Shown one piece after another: positions 14,701 through 23,750 of a DNA stretch of 54,143 bases. Positions within the stretch are counted from its first letter, which is position 1. Each line of letters starts with the position of its first letter. The position numbers and the translations under genes were made by a program. This DNA comes from Spirogloea muscicola (taxonomy: Eukaryota; Streptophyta; Zygnematophyceae; Spirogloeales; Spirogloeaceae): the NCBI GenBank assembly GCA_009602725.1, contig WELB01000081.1, positions 115,072 through 169,214 on the forward strand, written 5' to 3'. Under the pieces are notes generated by a model, which made no database searches, was not told the origin of the DNA, and was given only the letters and a program-made list of their open reading frames with translations.

Positions 14701-15868
14701 GCCGTATGTAGGGCCGGGCCCAATACGGGATGTGCCGTAGGAGCTGCGCGTTGGTCGTCCGCAGGATCTCGGAGACGTCCACGCTCTCCGCCCACCGCCA
14801 GTGTTCTGCCGTAGGCCCTGGTGGAGGTGTTGGGATCGCCCCTCTTGAAGGGGCTCTGCGAGCCCGAGCGGTGGCGGATGCCTCTGCCTGCTGCGCCTCT
14901 CTGTTAGCAGAACGCACATAGGCCCGCTCGTGCGAGCTCAGACCCACCTTGGAGGCACAGCGCCGCCGGCAGAGCCGGCAGCGGAGCTCCACAGGCGGGC
15001 AAGAGGTTGTCTTCGCAGGGGGCCGGAGGTCCTCTTGGCCCTGCTCCCCTTCCCCAGGTGCAGCTGATACAGCGGAATCGCCAGCCACGGGCCCGTCAGC
15101 ATCCTCAGCGCCACTGCCACCACTTGCCGAACCCATGGCGACAACCACTTCCAAGCGCCGCCTGGCTCCTCCGCTGCGGCGACCTCCCCTCCAAGATGCA
15201 GGGGGGTTTGCAGAAGCCGTCTGCCCTGCAGACGCGGGAGAAGTACACGGCGTTGGTTGAGGGTGGGGCTCGAAGCCCGTAAGTAGAGCAGCATGAGAAG
15301 CAGTGGGAGAGGATACTGGGGGAGGGGGTCCTGTGCCCCTCTCCATGTTGCCCTCCTCCACGGCAATCTCGGATGGTGTTGGGGCCGTGGTCGGGACAGC
15401 CGTCTCGTCCATCCCTGAGCCTAATGGGGCCTGGGATGAGCGCGTAGCGCAGCAACTCCTGGAGCTCCGGTGCACTGCTCTCGCGCTGTCCGCCAGTGCG
15501 GTTGCCTCCCCGGCACAAGTGAGCCGAGGGTTTGATCGCAGCCGGCCGAGCCAGCTTGTGAGCTGGGCAGCCGGGCCCATGTTCCCCGCACGAGGCTGTG
15601 CAAGCTGCCTAGGTGCTGTATCCTCCCTCGCCACCGCCGTGGCCGCCACGGCGCACGGCGTGGCATGAGGGACCCCGCCAGCTGGGGGCAGCGCTGCGGA
15701 CGGCACTCTGCGCGGCGAGCTCCGAGGAGCGCGCCGTGCAGGTGCGCGCCGTGCCTTCGCAGGCGGCGGCATGCGCGCCCGGCGGCGCTCAGGCGCTCGA
15801 GCGCCCCGGGGGGGGTGGCAAGGCGCCGCGGCGCCCGGGGGGGCGGCGGCGCCGGCAGAGAGCTANGA
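11747..15868 (-). mobile_element. Family-1 LINE, nearly full length, inserted in the family-2 LINE
   Basis: Minus-strand element nearly identical to the intact copy at 47351-51350. Its ORF would run from 15772 (MPPPAKARRAPARRAP) to 11838 (SDFLLLTRGY-stop), with a 3' UTR down to 11747 ending ...CTTTTAATATCAGCAGCC. The 5' part (15773-15868) is GC-rich, contains the N at 15866, and differs from the 5' flank of the 47-kb copy beyond about 50 bases. Flanking CAGCAGC duplications mark the insertion. Confidence 0.85.
11838..15772 (-). pseudogene. Family-1 LINE ORF broken by three indels
   Basis: Same protein as the 1302-residue ORF at 47351-51259: zinc finger, RT with SYADDTT, CCHC and REL-type endonuclease. 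Compared with that copy, three changes break the frame. One base is lost near 13255-13260 (GGACTCTCAG became GGATTTCAG). A net 29-bp gain near 12620-12665 carries a duplicated CTTTGCCTTTGCATG. One extra G lies in a G-run near 12105-12110. Frame pieces are 15772-13238, 13454-12531, 12627-12064 and 12155-11838. Few other differences are visible, so the loss of function is recent. Confidence 0.85.
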
Positions 15869-15942
15869 CAGCAGCACAGGGAAGCATTTCAGCTACACTT
15901 CTCCCCTCACCAGTTCGGCGAGGGGCTCTCTGCAGGTGCAGA

Positions 15943-16040
15943 GAAGTGCGCGCCCATAGAGAAGAGGGGCTGGTAAAGCCAGCCCAAAAAAGAATGGACA
16001 ATGTCCAAAGCCAAAGAAAGCAGAAGCAGCCGGTGATGGC
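15943..16040 (-). mobile_element. Very short LINE 3' tail inserted in family-2 RT
   Basis: About 90 bases interrupting the family-2 RT between GAEK and ALSVDV. They match 19250-19340. The tract contains a perfect 7-bp hairpin GGGCTGG/CCAGCCC (15967-15973 with 15979-15985). On the minus strand both copies end ...CTCTATGGGCGCGCAC, which looks like a fixed element 3' end. Confidence 0.6.
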
Positions 16041-16146
16041 CTGAGGATTGCAATCCTAGCTGGATGGCCCTCTCCGTCGACGTTACAAACGCCTTCATCA
16101 GGGTCGACCGCGCATAGCAGAGGAGCTCCGCACCTTCTTCCCCTCG

Positions 16147-16465
16147 TCCGTCTCCCTCCAGCGGTCCATGGCCCACGCCTTGCATCTGCGTGCTGGCCGT
16201 GCTCTCGCTGCGGCCTCCGGCTTTCGTCAGGGGGATAGTTTACCGGCAGCTAGTCTGTCGGATGTGAGGCTCCTCACTCGTAACTACTAAGTGATCCATC
16301 CTCCCCCGTTCTGCCATAGCCTCTTCAGCCTCTCTCTCTCTTCAGGCCCCGCAGTCGCTGCTTAGCTCGTACTTTGGCCCCTTCGAACCTTGTCAATTCT
16401 TTTCGGGCTGGCTTCTCACAGCCCTTGCCCCCATTGGGAGAGCCACTTCTTCTTCTTTAGTCCCG
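16147..16465 (+). mobile_element. 5'-truncated LINE 3' end inserted in family-2 RT
   Basis: Interrupts the family-2 RT after EELRTFFPSS; the host frame resumes at about 16466 with the MHAWG region. The insert reads SLQRSMAHALHLRAGRALA, then SLSDVRLLTRNY-stop at about 16290. A 3' UTR follows with the hairpin GGGCTG/CAGCCC (16405-16424) and GGGAGAGCCACTT. Short GTCC-like ends may be a target duplication. Confidence 0.7.
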
Positions 16466-16872
16466 TTCTTTCGATGCACGCATGGGGCTGCATCTACTTT
16501 ACTATGGGGAGTGGGCACCTCGCGGATTGTCCTAACATCATGCACGGGCACCCGACAGGGCGACCCTATTGGCGGTTTCCTTCTAGCTTTGGCTAATTTA
16601 CGTGCGCTGCGCACCACGGCGGCGGCCCACCCAGAGGTACTCTAGCCTAGCTATGCAGACGACACAACTTCGGTGGGCCCCCCTGCAGAAGTCACCCGAG
16701 CCTTCAGCACCTTGTGAGCTACACTCTATCGGCCTCACAATCGGCCCCGACAAATGCGCGGCATGGTCTCCAGTCGGCGTCCCTCCAACCCTTCAGCTCT
16801 TCCAGCCCTCCCCACACTGCATAATTCCCAGCTGGTTGTTGCTATGCTAACCCGGTGCGTGGCCCAACGCCC

Positions 16873-17282
16873 TGTAAGAATGCAGCGGCTGCCATGGCGT
16901 GGCGACGACAGCGGCTGCGACAGCGGCGGCGGCGGCAGCGGCGGCGGCGACTGGGGAGCGACCGGACTAGGAGGGCCCGAAGGTGTTGAGAAGAGCAAGG
17001 GCTGCCTGCCCTCCATGTGTCTTATGACGCCGGCCCGACCCGTTGGGAAATCGCGGGGAGGCTGAGCTGGTCGGCCAGCCCGGCAGATAAGCCGCTGACC
17101 TGGCAACCAGCGTGTGGGGCCCATGCCATCCACCCACCCCTAGGTCAAAAACCCTAGACCTCGTCTACCGATGTCCGTGATGAGCATCCCAAGGCGCTAC
17201 AGCGCAGCTCCACACAAAACAGCTAGAACTAGACCATATGCAGCTAGCAGTCAAGAGTTTACAAAGAACACTCTATCCAACA
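16873..17282 (-). repeat. LTR (3' LTR of the minus-strand gag-only element)
   Basis: 410-bp repeat starting TGTAAGAATGCAG and ending CTATCCAACA on the plus strand. It is nearly identical to 18710-19125 and contains a GCG-rich microsatellite. Confidence 0.85.
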
Positions 17283-17344
17283 CTTTCACTCTAGCAAGTA
17301 TGGGTCTAGCAAATCAAGTCGATCTTCTCGACCTGTCAGAACAC

Positions 17345-17765
17345 TTTGACAACAAGTTAACATTGTACGCCAGCTTGTAGCCAATTGCCTTCTTGCGCTC
17401 CAGCTGACCCATCAGCTCCCACTCCTCCGCAGGATACTGGACTTTGTCCACCCACTGGCAGTCGATCCTTCTGCACAACTGCTGATTCCTCAGCTCCCAC
17501 TCCTCCGCAGAGTACCTGACCTGGTACACCCACTTGCAGCCGCAGCCAATCGCCTTCTCGCGATACTGCCAATTCCTCAGCTCCCACTGCTCCGCAGAGT
17601 ACCTGACCTGGTACACCCACTTGCAGCCGCAGTCAACTGCCTCTTCGGCGAAACTGCTGATTGCTAAGCTCCCACCGCTCCGCAGGGCACCTGACACACC
17701 CACTTGCAGCCGCAGCCAATCGCCTCTTCGGCGATACTGCTGTCCTGTGCTCCCAGGGAATTGGT
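17345..17765 (-). repeat. About four tandem repeats of a ~31-residue Cys/Trp-rich unit
   Basis: Minus-strand reading (frame of 17781-17314) shows a repeated unit of about 93 bp with core CKWVYQVRYSAEEWELRN. The copies are CKWVYQVRYSAEQWELRN, CKWVYQVRYSAEEWELRN, QWVDKVQYPAEEWELMG and a degraded first unit. The array sits downstream of gag and its zinc knuckle, inside the LTR element. The coding frame is kept across the units. The unit is not recognised; it has a faint chromodomain-like look (aromatic-rich, then a WEL motif), which is speculation. Confidence 0.65.
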
Positions 17766-18073
17766 CAAAGCCTTGACACAATTAAGTGGACCCTGTCGAG
17801 ATTACCGACTCCGGCTGGTCCTGCACTACAGCGCTTCAGCATGGTAGATCGCCAGTGCAGTACTGCCTGACTCCTGCGTCCCTTGTTGCCGCAGCTTCCC
17901 TGACCGCTGCACCGCCAACGCAGAGGACACTGCGCCTTCCGATGCCCAGGCTGTTTGCAGTAGTAACATATGACCCTTTCGTTGGTCACCCCACTACCCT
18001 CAGCCTGTTCCTGCAGCACCATGTTCCTGCAGCACCAGCTTTTTGGGCTGGCTCTCCTGCACCTGCTCTCCAA
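17765..18073 (-). CDS. Gag C-terminal part with CCHC zinc knuckle
   Basis: Minus-strand frame containing CYYCKQPGHRKAQC, a classic CX2CX4HX4C retroviral-type zinc knuckle that binds the element's RNA. It overlaps the end of the main gag frame (18000-18073) in a different frame. The full product therefore needs a frameshift, a splice, or reversal of a mutation. The tandem-repeat region follows. Confidence 0.65.
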   Translation of the reverse strand: MESRCRRASPKSWCCRNMVLQEQAEGSGVTNERVICYYCKQPGHRKAQCPLRWRCSGQGSCGNKGRRSQAVLHWRSTMLKRCSAGPAGVGNLDRVHLIVSRL

Positions 18074-18710
18074 CAGCCCTAGCCTGCAGCACCAGCTGCA
18101 TCACTGGCTGACTCTCCTGCTCCTGCTCTTTGCCACGCAGCTTTGCCTCCTCCTGAAGAAGTCGACCACACAGATACGCCATTGTCCTCTTTTCCTCGTC
18201 CACACCATCCAGAACTGTGATAAGCATGTCGAATTTTTTCACATGCATGAGGCTGTTCAGAAGAATGGACTCTTGGAACTTCGGATCGATGTGAACACCC
18301 AGAGCCAGGAGCTCGTCAACCACCCGCTTGAACATGTTCAGATGATCGCCTAACTTGCTCCCCTCCGTCAACCTCGGATTGAGCACTTGCCGCTGCGCCA
18401 TGACGGCCCTTTGCGGACCAGCAGCCTCGCAGTAGGCCACCAACTTCCGCCACACCTCCGCAGCGCTTGTAGCCGGCATGATCTGCGTCAGGTGGTGTCG
18501 ATCCAGGCTGTTCATGAGATATGCCAGGACGACAGCGTCCCGCTCCTCCCACTCCTGGCGAGCTTTGACGACTGCCTCCGGCCCGGGCATCGCCTCCGAG
18601 ATGACGCTCCACAGACGATACGCCCGCAGCGTCACCTCCACCTTGCATCTCCATGTCCGCCAGTCTTGCCCCTCGAACTTCTCGGTGCCGCCCACCAGCC
18701 CTCTGATCAT
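18000..18710 (-). CDS. Copia-type Gag protein, N-terminal part
   Basis: The frame is open from 18968 inside the LTR, but the likely start is the ATG at 18710-18708, where the LTR ends (MIRGLVGGTEKFEG). The body matches the copia gag/UBN2 style: WRTWRCKVEVTLRAY, then AYLMNSLDRHHLTQI, AAEVWRKLVAYCE, LGDHLNMFKRVVDELLALG and SILLNSLM. The C-terminal end is rich in Gln and Glu. It stops at 18000, before the zinc knuckle, which is in another frame. It would form the element's capsid. Confidence 0.75.
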   Translation of the reverse strand: MIRGLVGGTEKFEGQDWRTWRCKVEVTLRAYRLWSVISEAMPGPEAVVKARQEWEERDAVVLAYLMNSLDRHHLTQIMPATSAAEVWRKLVAYCEAAGPQRAVMAQRQVLNPRLTEGSKLGDHLNMFKRVVDELLALGVHIDPKFQESILLNSLMHVKKFDMLITVLDGVDEEKRTMAYLCGRLLQEEAKLRGKEQEQESQPVMQLVLQARAVGEQVQESQPKKLVLQEHGAAGTG

Positions 18711-19125
18711 GTAAGAATGCAGCGGCTGCCATGGCGTGGCGACGACAGCGGCTGCGACGGCGGCGGCGGCGGCAGCGGCGGCGGCGACTGGAGAGCGACC
18801 TAGGAGCGGACTAGGAGGGTCCGAAGGTGTTGAGAAGAGCAAGGACTGCCTGCCCTCCACGTGTCTTATGACGCCGGCCCGACCCGTTGGGAAATCGCGG
18901 GGAGGCTGAGCTGGTCGGCCAGCCCGGCAGATAAGCCGCTGACCTGGCAACCAGCGTGTGGGGCCCATGCCATAAACACACCCCTAGGTCAAAAACCCTA
19001 GACCTCGTCTACCGCTGTCCGTGATGAGCATCCCAAGGCGCTACAGCGCAGCTCCACACAAACAGCTAGAACTAGACCATATGCAGCTAGCAGTCAAGAG
19101 TTTACAAAGAACACTCTTTTCAACA
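18710..19125 (-). repeat. LTR (5' LTR of the minus-strand gag-only element)
   Basis: 416-bp repeat matching 16873-17282, beginning TGTAAGAATG and ending CTTTTCAACA on the plus strand. Transcription of the element would start within it on the minus strand. Confidence 0.85.
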
Positions 19126-19249
19126 TGCCCAACCTACCTGCAGCGGGCAGTTCCTCCCACCACCGTTTTGGACAACACTTATGCCGCTGCGGATATCAGC
19201 CTCCAACAGGCTCTGCACGGCTTGCTGGACCACCCGGCACTCCTTACAG

Positions 19250-19440
19250 AGAGAGGAGTGCGCGCCCATAGAGAAGAGGGGCTGGCAAAGCCAGCTCAAA
19301 GAAGAATGGACAGTGTCCAAAGCCAAAGAAAGAGGAGCCGGAAAAAGGACTACACTACAAAACACTGCAGAACACAGTGACGATGCAAACGGAAGCTCAG
19401 TACCCACGAGTGAGCAACATCAGGTCTGAGTAGCTCGCTG
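19250..19440 (-). mobile_element. LINE 3' tail inserted in family-2 LINE
   Basis: Interrupts the family-2 reading after DHPALLTER. Minus-strand reading has SYSDLMLLTRGY-stop near 19415, then a 3' UTR with a GAGCTGG/CCAGCCC hairpin. It ends at the same CTATGGGCGCGCAC terminus as 15943-16040. Confidence 0.6.
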
Positions 19441-20982
19441 CATGGAAAGAGGCACTCCGCCGGGACCCAGAGGCGGCGGCCATACCACGGCCTGCTCGCG
19501 TGTGGACGGCGTGGGCAAGGGAGTGTTGAAGCGATACGGCCAGGCGCAAGCGGAAGACTCGTGCGAGCGAACCGGCGGCGGCGAACCTTACAACGCCTGC
19601 CGCCCTCCTTCAAAGTACGCTCCCCATAGGCAAGGGCGGCCTTGGCTGCCGCCCTTTGGCTCACCTCGCGCGGCACAACTGGGGTGTTGGGCCCAAGTGG
19701 TCTCCACAGTGTCAACGCGCTTCATCAGGCAGGGTCAGCCAGTGTTGGCACGAGCAATAGCTAAAGTGGCAAATGGGACCCTGCCCTTGCGCACCTCCCT
19801 CTCGACGTTCGCAGAGACCTCCTCCGCTGCTTCCCATCACTCCTGGCAGATCAGGTCGATTTTGCAGCGTGGGCAAGATGCTCTGACCCTAAGGCTCAAG
19901 CTCGTTAGTCAAGCGCAGCCAATGAGCAAGCCATGAGCCACCTCAAAGCTCTGCTCAAGGAGGATGGGCGTGGGCTTTCTCGTCTCCACTCCATAAGCTC
20001 TCCGGGGGCGTCGAAGTGGCTCAACGCTTTGCCAATCTACGAATCCCTCCGGCACTCTGCCGACCTCTTCCGGACGGCCGTCCACCACCATTTCGGCCTC
20101 CCTCCACTTTGTTTGGCTGGCGTTCGACCGTGTGAAGTGGCCATCGTTCGGAGGATGAGATCTCTTTGGCAGCTTACATGCTTCGATGTGTTGAGGGAAG
20201 TGAACGTAAAGCCTTCCACAATCTTCTCAGAGACGCCATGTATGGCTTTGTGCGCGAGGCAGCTTACCATGCGGCCATGGAGGTGCCGGGCATCATACCG
20301 GTACTCCAGAAGCGCGGCAGACCCTTTGTCAGGCGCCTAGCTGTGGTTGCTACGCTCCGGAGTGGTGGGCATTGTCTTCTCCTCGACGTCGTTCTTAGCG
20401 ACGCATTCCATCTAGGGGCACCCACGCCGACTGTGCCAGATTGGGCCTCACATCATGCGGAGACGAAGAAGGAGAGACATTATAAGGATCACCCCCAGGG
20501 CGACCACTTCTTCCCATGCGCCATGGACATATACGGCGGATATGGAACGAAGTGGTCTTCAGTCCATCGCCTGGCACAGCATATTGATGCCCGCCGACGT
20601 AGTCGGGCGGGTAGCTTAGGGCATTCTAGCGTCCTGCAAGCCATGGTTGCCTGCTATAGAGTGCGGCTATCACTGAGTCTACAGCGCTCCTAGGCACTCG
20701 TGATACACCAGCGTGCTGGGCGTGCATTAGGCCAGGCTAATGGTGTCCGTGGTGGTGGTCTGGCTCCTCAGCTTAGCTTGTCAGATTTGTACGTGCTCAC
20801 TTGAGGATACTAGTGTCCCCCTTAGCCAGCTCATTACCCCGTCACCAGGACATTGGTATGACTAGACTTGGCCTACCTATCAATTTCATGCGCACAGCAC
20901 GCATTCACTCTTTTTGGGCTGGCTGTTCACAGCCCTCGCCCGCTTAGGGAGAGCCACTTTCTTTCTGGTCCTAAGAAGGAAC

Positions 20983-21024
20983 GAGGTCGAGGTCGAGGTC
21001 GAAGTCGAGGTCGAGGTCGAGATC
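20983..21024. repeat. Hexanucleotide GAGGTC microsatellite
   Basis: About seven units of GAGGTC (one GAAGTC variant), directly after the family-2 LINE 3' UTR. A microsatellite at a LINE 3' end is common and may come from repeated priming. Confidence 0.8.
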
Positions 21025-21269
21025 CAAAGAAGTAACCGTCCGAAGTAGCATCTTTCGTCCATCGTAAGTAGCCATCGCCCTCTCTTGGAAGTGCATTTGT
21101 TCTCTTGGCCATGGCCTTACATTGGAAGAGCTCTTGGTGGAGACTTCCACTTTGACCTCGTCCCTTCCAATCTTTTCTGACGTTGTTTCCTGTATTGGGC
21201 TGGCTATCACAGCGGCGATCAGCAGCCATATTCTTTTTCTGGGGCCGTCGGCCTTCAAACTGGAAGGGC

Positions 21270-21490
21270 ATCAACGATGTGTTCTCCAACACCACATAAG
21301 GGTAGGCGGGCTGTGCGCACTGAGTAAGAGGGAGGCCAAAGCAAGCCAGTACAGATTTTGTTCGAAGAAGAAGTGTATGAAGAAGAGTGAAAGAGAGACT
21401 AAGGTGACGAACGACGAACACAACTGAAGGGGACTCCAGTACCCACGACTGAGTACCCAAATATCTGCCAGGCTAATCAAGGGCGGCTGA
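21270..21490 (-). mobile_element. LINE 3' end, degraded
   Basis: Minus-strand reading SLADIWVLSRGYW near 21450-21480 is the LINE C-terminal signature with its stop codon mutated to TGG. Tail sequence follows towards 21270, including a hairpin-like TATTGGGCTGGCTATCACAGC in the neighbouring tract. Confidence 0.5.
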
Positions 21491-21819
21491 ACACCCCTTC
21501 AGTCACGCGATTCCAGCCTGCAAGAAGATTCCATAACTGGCATCGCATGAGGAGGGTTATCACGTTATCGCGTAATTGACAAGATTTGCTCTTTTGGTAT
21601 TTGCAGCAATACCTGCCAACAAAAGCCTTTCTCTAGTAGCTCAGCCATTAGAGCAAATGGCTGTTAACTGCACTTAAGAATTTGATTGAGAATGTAGTAA
21701 TTACTGATTACAGTACTGCTCAAGCATATCTGGTTACCCAGGGGTACTGGTTACCACATTGATCATAAAGTAGATGTACACAGCACCTTAACACATTGAA
21801 GTCGTTATCTTGTTATCAA

Positions 21820-22440
21820 AGCGATGACAAGATTCGCTCTCTTGCTGTCTTGCTTGAGAACACAGCGTGGTGCAGACATGCGACTGCCGTCCGCTCGCCT
21901 CCATGCGCGCAGCGGCGAACGTGGCCGCCAGCTCCAGCGAATTCAGCTCCTGCTCACCGCACTCAGCACTGCGACACTCCGAGGTGACAGGGCGGGGGAA
22001 GCAAGGAGGCTCTCAACGGCCGCGCAGAAGACCTCGTCCGGCATCTTCAGTCCGTCTTAAAGGTGAAGAGTCATTAGTTAGGACGCCGCGCCAGTTGAGG
22101 TTGCCGACCGCAGCCGAGCATGTCCATGCGCGTGCCTCTCCGGGAGGAGCTCCAACGCGGTCGCGGAAATCGTCTTGTTTAGCTCGGGCTCATTGGCAGC
22201 CAAAGACATCCATAATAAAAAGGGACTTTCTAACGCCGTGTGAGGGCGCCCAGACGCTTGGAGGTTGGTCGCAGCAAGACCTCTTCAAGCAAGTGAGAAG
22301 GGTCAGGCATGGCCGATGGACCCGAAGCCAGTAGCTGCTCATCTTGTTGGTATCACTACAGTCATCGACCTTACATGCATCAAGCACAGTACATCATCAG
22401 CGTCCAGAGGCTGCCACTATCACTTCTTGACAGGCGGGCA
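21820..22440 (+). other. GC-rich tract, possible unrecognised exon(s)
   Basis: An isolated GC-rich island between AT-richer stretches. Plus-strand frames include LLLTALSTATLRGDRAGEAR and a basic, Ser-rich leader-like stretch. No family was recognised and no consistent splice chain was found. It could be the first exon of a lost gene or more transposon debris. Confidence 0.2.
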
Positions 22441-22559
22441 GGCAAGCCCAGGCTTAGGGCTGCTCATTGACTGTGGTCAAGACGGATGCAATATCAGAGA
22501 AATTAATTTGGAAATGCTAGCTAGCTTTGCAACTCAATCTTAGAGTTAGTACATGCACC

Positions 22560-23540
22560 ACTGAGAGCGATGGGCGTAATAACTCTTCTCAAGTTGGAGA
22601 TAACAATTTGCAACTGAGGCTCTCTGCTCTTGTCTGATGTCCGGGCAAGAGATTCGTGTCATTTGTCAATTGTCTGCAACGCGAAGCTGAGAACTCTGTC
22701 AAGACATGACTCTCATGTCTTGACAACGCACTTGTGAACAGCCCTAGCATGCCTTGGCATCACTGACTAGCGCCACGGATGCTGTTCTATAAGTGAAACA
22801 TCTGACCTCGAAAGTAGACTTCTTCATAAGTACTACTATAACACTGCTTCCTTATTGCAGGAAAGCTTGAAGTTGCTGATATGCAATCCACCTCACTAAG
22901 ATATTCTAAGGGTATGTGAAGTACCAATGGACATATGACGTTTTGAATTCTGAATTGAGAATTGATATATTAGCCGCACAAAGCGATGCACGGATTCCAT
23001 CACAATGCATGCCAGCACTCCCGCTACCCATGACAGTACCCACACTGGACAGCAAGATCAAGTAGTCAAGTGAAAGAACTTGAACTTGACTAATTGAGTC
23101 AAGCCCGTAATTGCCCACCAACATACAACAAGGATCAGCTTATATAATCCATGTAAAACAGATACTGCTATAGTCGTTGCCTGCAGAATTCTTGCCTTTG
23201 TTGCCAACCACCATGACATCTGCAGCAGCGGCTGCGCATGGCGACATCAGCTCTGCTCTTGCCAGCTCACACATGAGCCAGCTATGGGAAGCTCGTGCAG
23301 TCACTGAAGCTCTCGCTGACAAGCGACAAGTGCATTGACGCTGCCTTTGCTTTGATTCATAGCCTACTCTGTCTCGGCCCCGAGCTGCCTGAAGGGACAT
23401 GGTGTAGGGGAGCCGGCTTAACTTGCGGCCTGCTGGCAAGTAGCAGCACCACTGGCCAGAACACAGCTAGTTTATGATAGTTATGTTGGTTTCCACAGAC
23501 CCCTAGCTCCTATAGATACATACACACAATAAAAGTGTGA
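22560..23540 (-). pseudogene. Downstream flank of Msp1 copy B with a possible stress-protein-like exon
   Basis: Minus-strand frame 23439-23140 includes AAAAADVMVVGNKGKN, which resembles the ADLIVVGxxG motif of universal stress proteins, but the frame is short. Related debris lies near 7000-7150 downstream of copy A, without an intact motif. A chance match remains possible. Confidence 0.25.
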
Positions 23541-23639
23541 GTGCAGGCAGCTAAAGAATGCGTACCTTTTTCTTTGTAGCTACAAGTGGGGGCGACACTT
23601 TCGAAACTTGCACACACGAGTGGATGGTAGTGCTACTCC

Positions 23640-23750
23640 TTGGGTTGATAACGTTGTTGCATATCCCTGGCGACTTTCTCTTACCACCGACCTTGTCAAT
23701 GCCAGATTGCTGCAGCTTACGAAAACGGAGAACCACCAAGACGAAGGACG
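23640..23750 (-). pseudogene. Orphan copy of the Msp1-like penultimate exon
   Basis: Minus-strand reading RFRKLQQSGIDKVGGKRKSP matches LRKLQQSDFDKVIYERKYP of copy A exon 7 and [17 protein letters not shown] of copy B. It lies beyond copy B's own version of that exon, so it is an extra exon left by duplication. Confidence 0.6.

Larger units (their letters stand above)
16868..19130 (-). mobile_element. Gag-only LTR retrotransposon (TR-GAG-like, copia-type gag), non-autonomous
   Basis: Two direct long terminal repeats (16873-17282 and 18710-19125) flank about 1.4 kb of internal DNA that encodes only gag-like sequence on the minus strand. On that strand the LTRs begin TGTTG and end TTACA. The base run after the 5' LTR, TGATCAGAGGGC, resembles the initiator-Met tRNA primer site of plant copia elements. 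Flanks CGCCC (16868-16872) and TGCCC (19126-19130) match at four of five bases. Excising the element rejoins the family-2 reading VAQRP-TYLQ. No protease, integrase or RT lies inside. This arrangement matches the TR-GAG class known from plants. Confidence 0.8.
10500..20970 (+). pseudogene. Family-2 LINE with REL-type endonuclease, fragmented by nested insertions
   Basis: One degraded plus-strand element, recognised by its order of domains. A zinc finger (CQYCQQPWPSLWSVRIHEHHC region, ~10740-10810) is followed by the pre-RT/RT start (11190-11746; GGVRPIAMGEVLTRL). RT continues at 15869 (HFSPHQFGEGLSAGAE), then SVDVTNAF at ~16070, TRQGDPIGGF at ~16550, PSYADDTT at ~16650 and VAQRP at 16872. It resumes at 19126 (PTYLQRAVPP), with LPIGKGGLGCRPLA at ~19630. 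The C-terminal CCHC/endonuclease part runs 19930-20803 (HNLLRDAMYGFVREA, LLLDVVLSDAF, AMDIYGGYG) and ends SLSDLYVLT-stop. A 3' UTR hairpin lies at 20916-20935. Frameshifts and stops make it non-coding. It is clearly diverged from the family-1 copies at 11.7-15.9 and 47.3-51.3 kb. Confidence 0.8.

Noticed and set aside
16868-19130. Complete copia element
   Set aside because: The internal region is too short and has no protease, integrase or RT motifs; only gag-like sequence is present.
20927-21460. 177-codon minus-strand frame with a DLDLDLDFDLDL run
   Set aside because: The run is a translation of the GAGGTC microsatellite and the rest is LINE tail.
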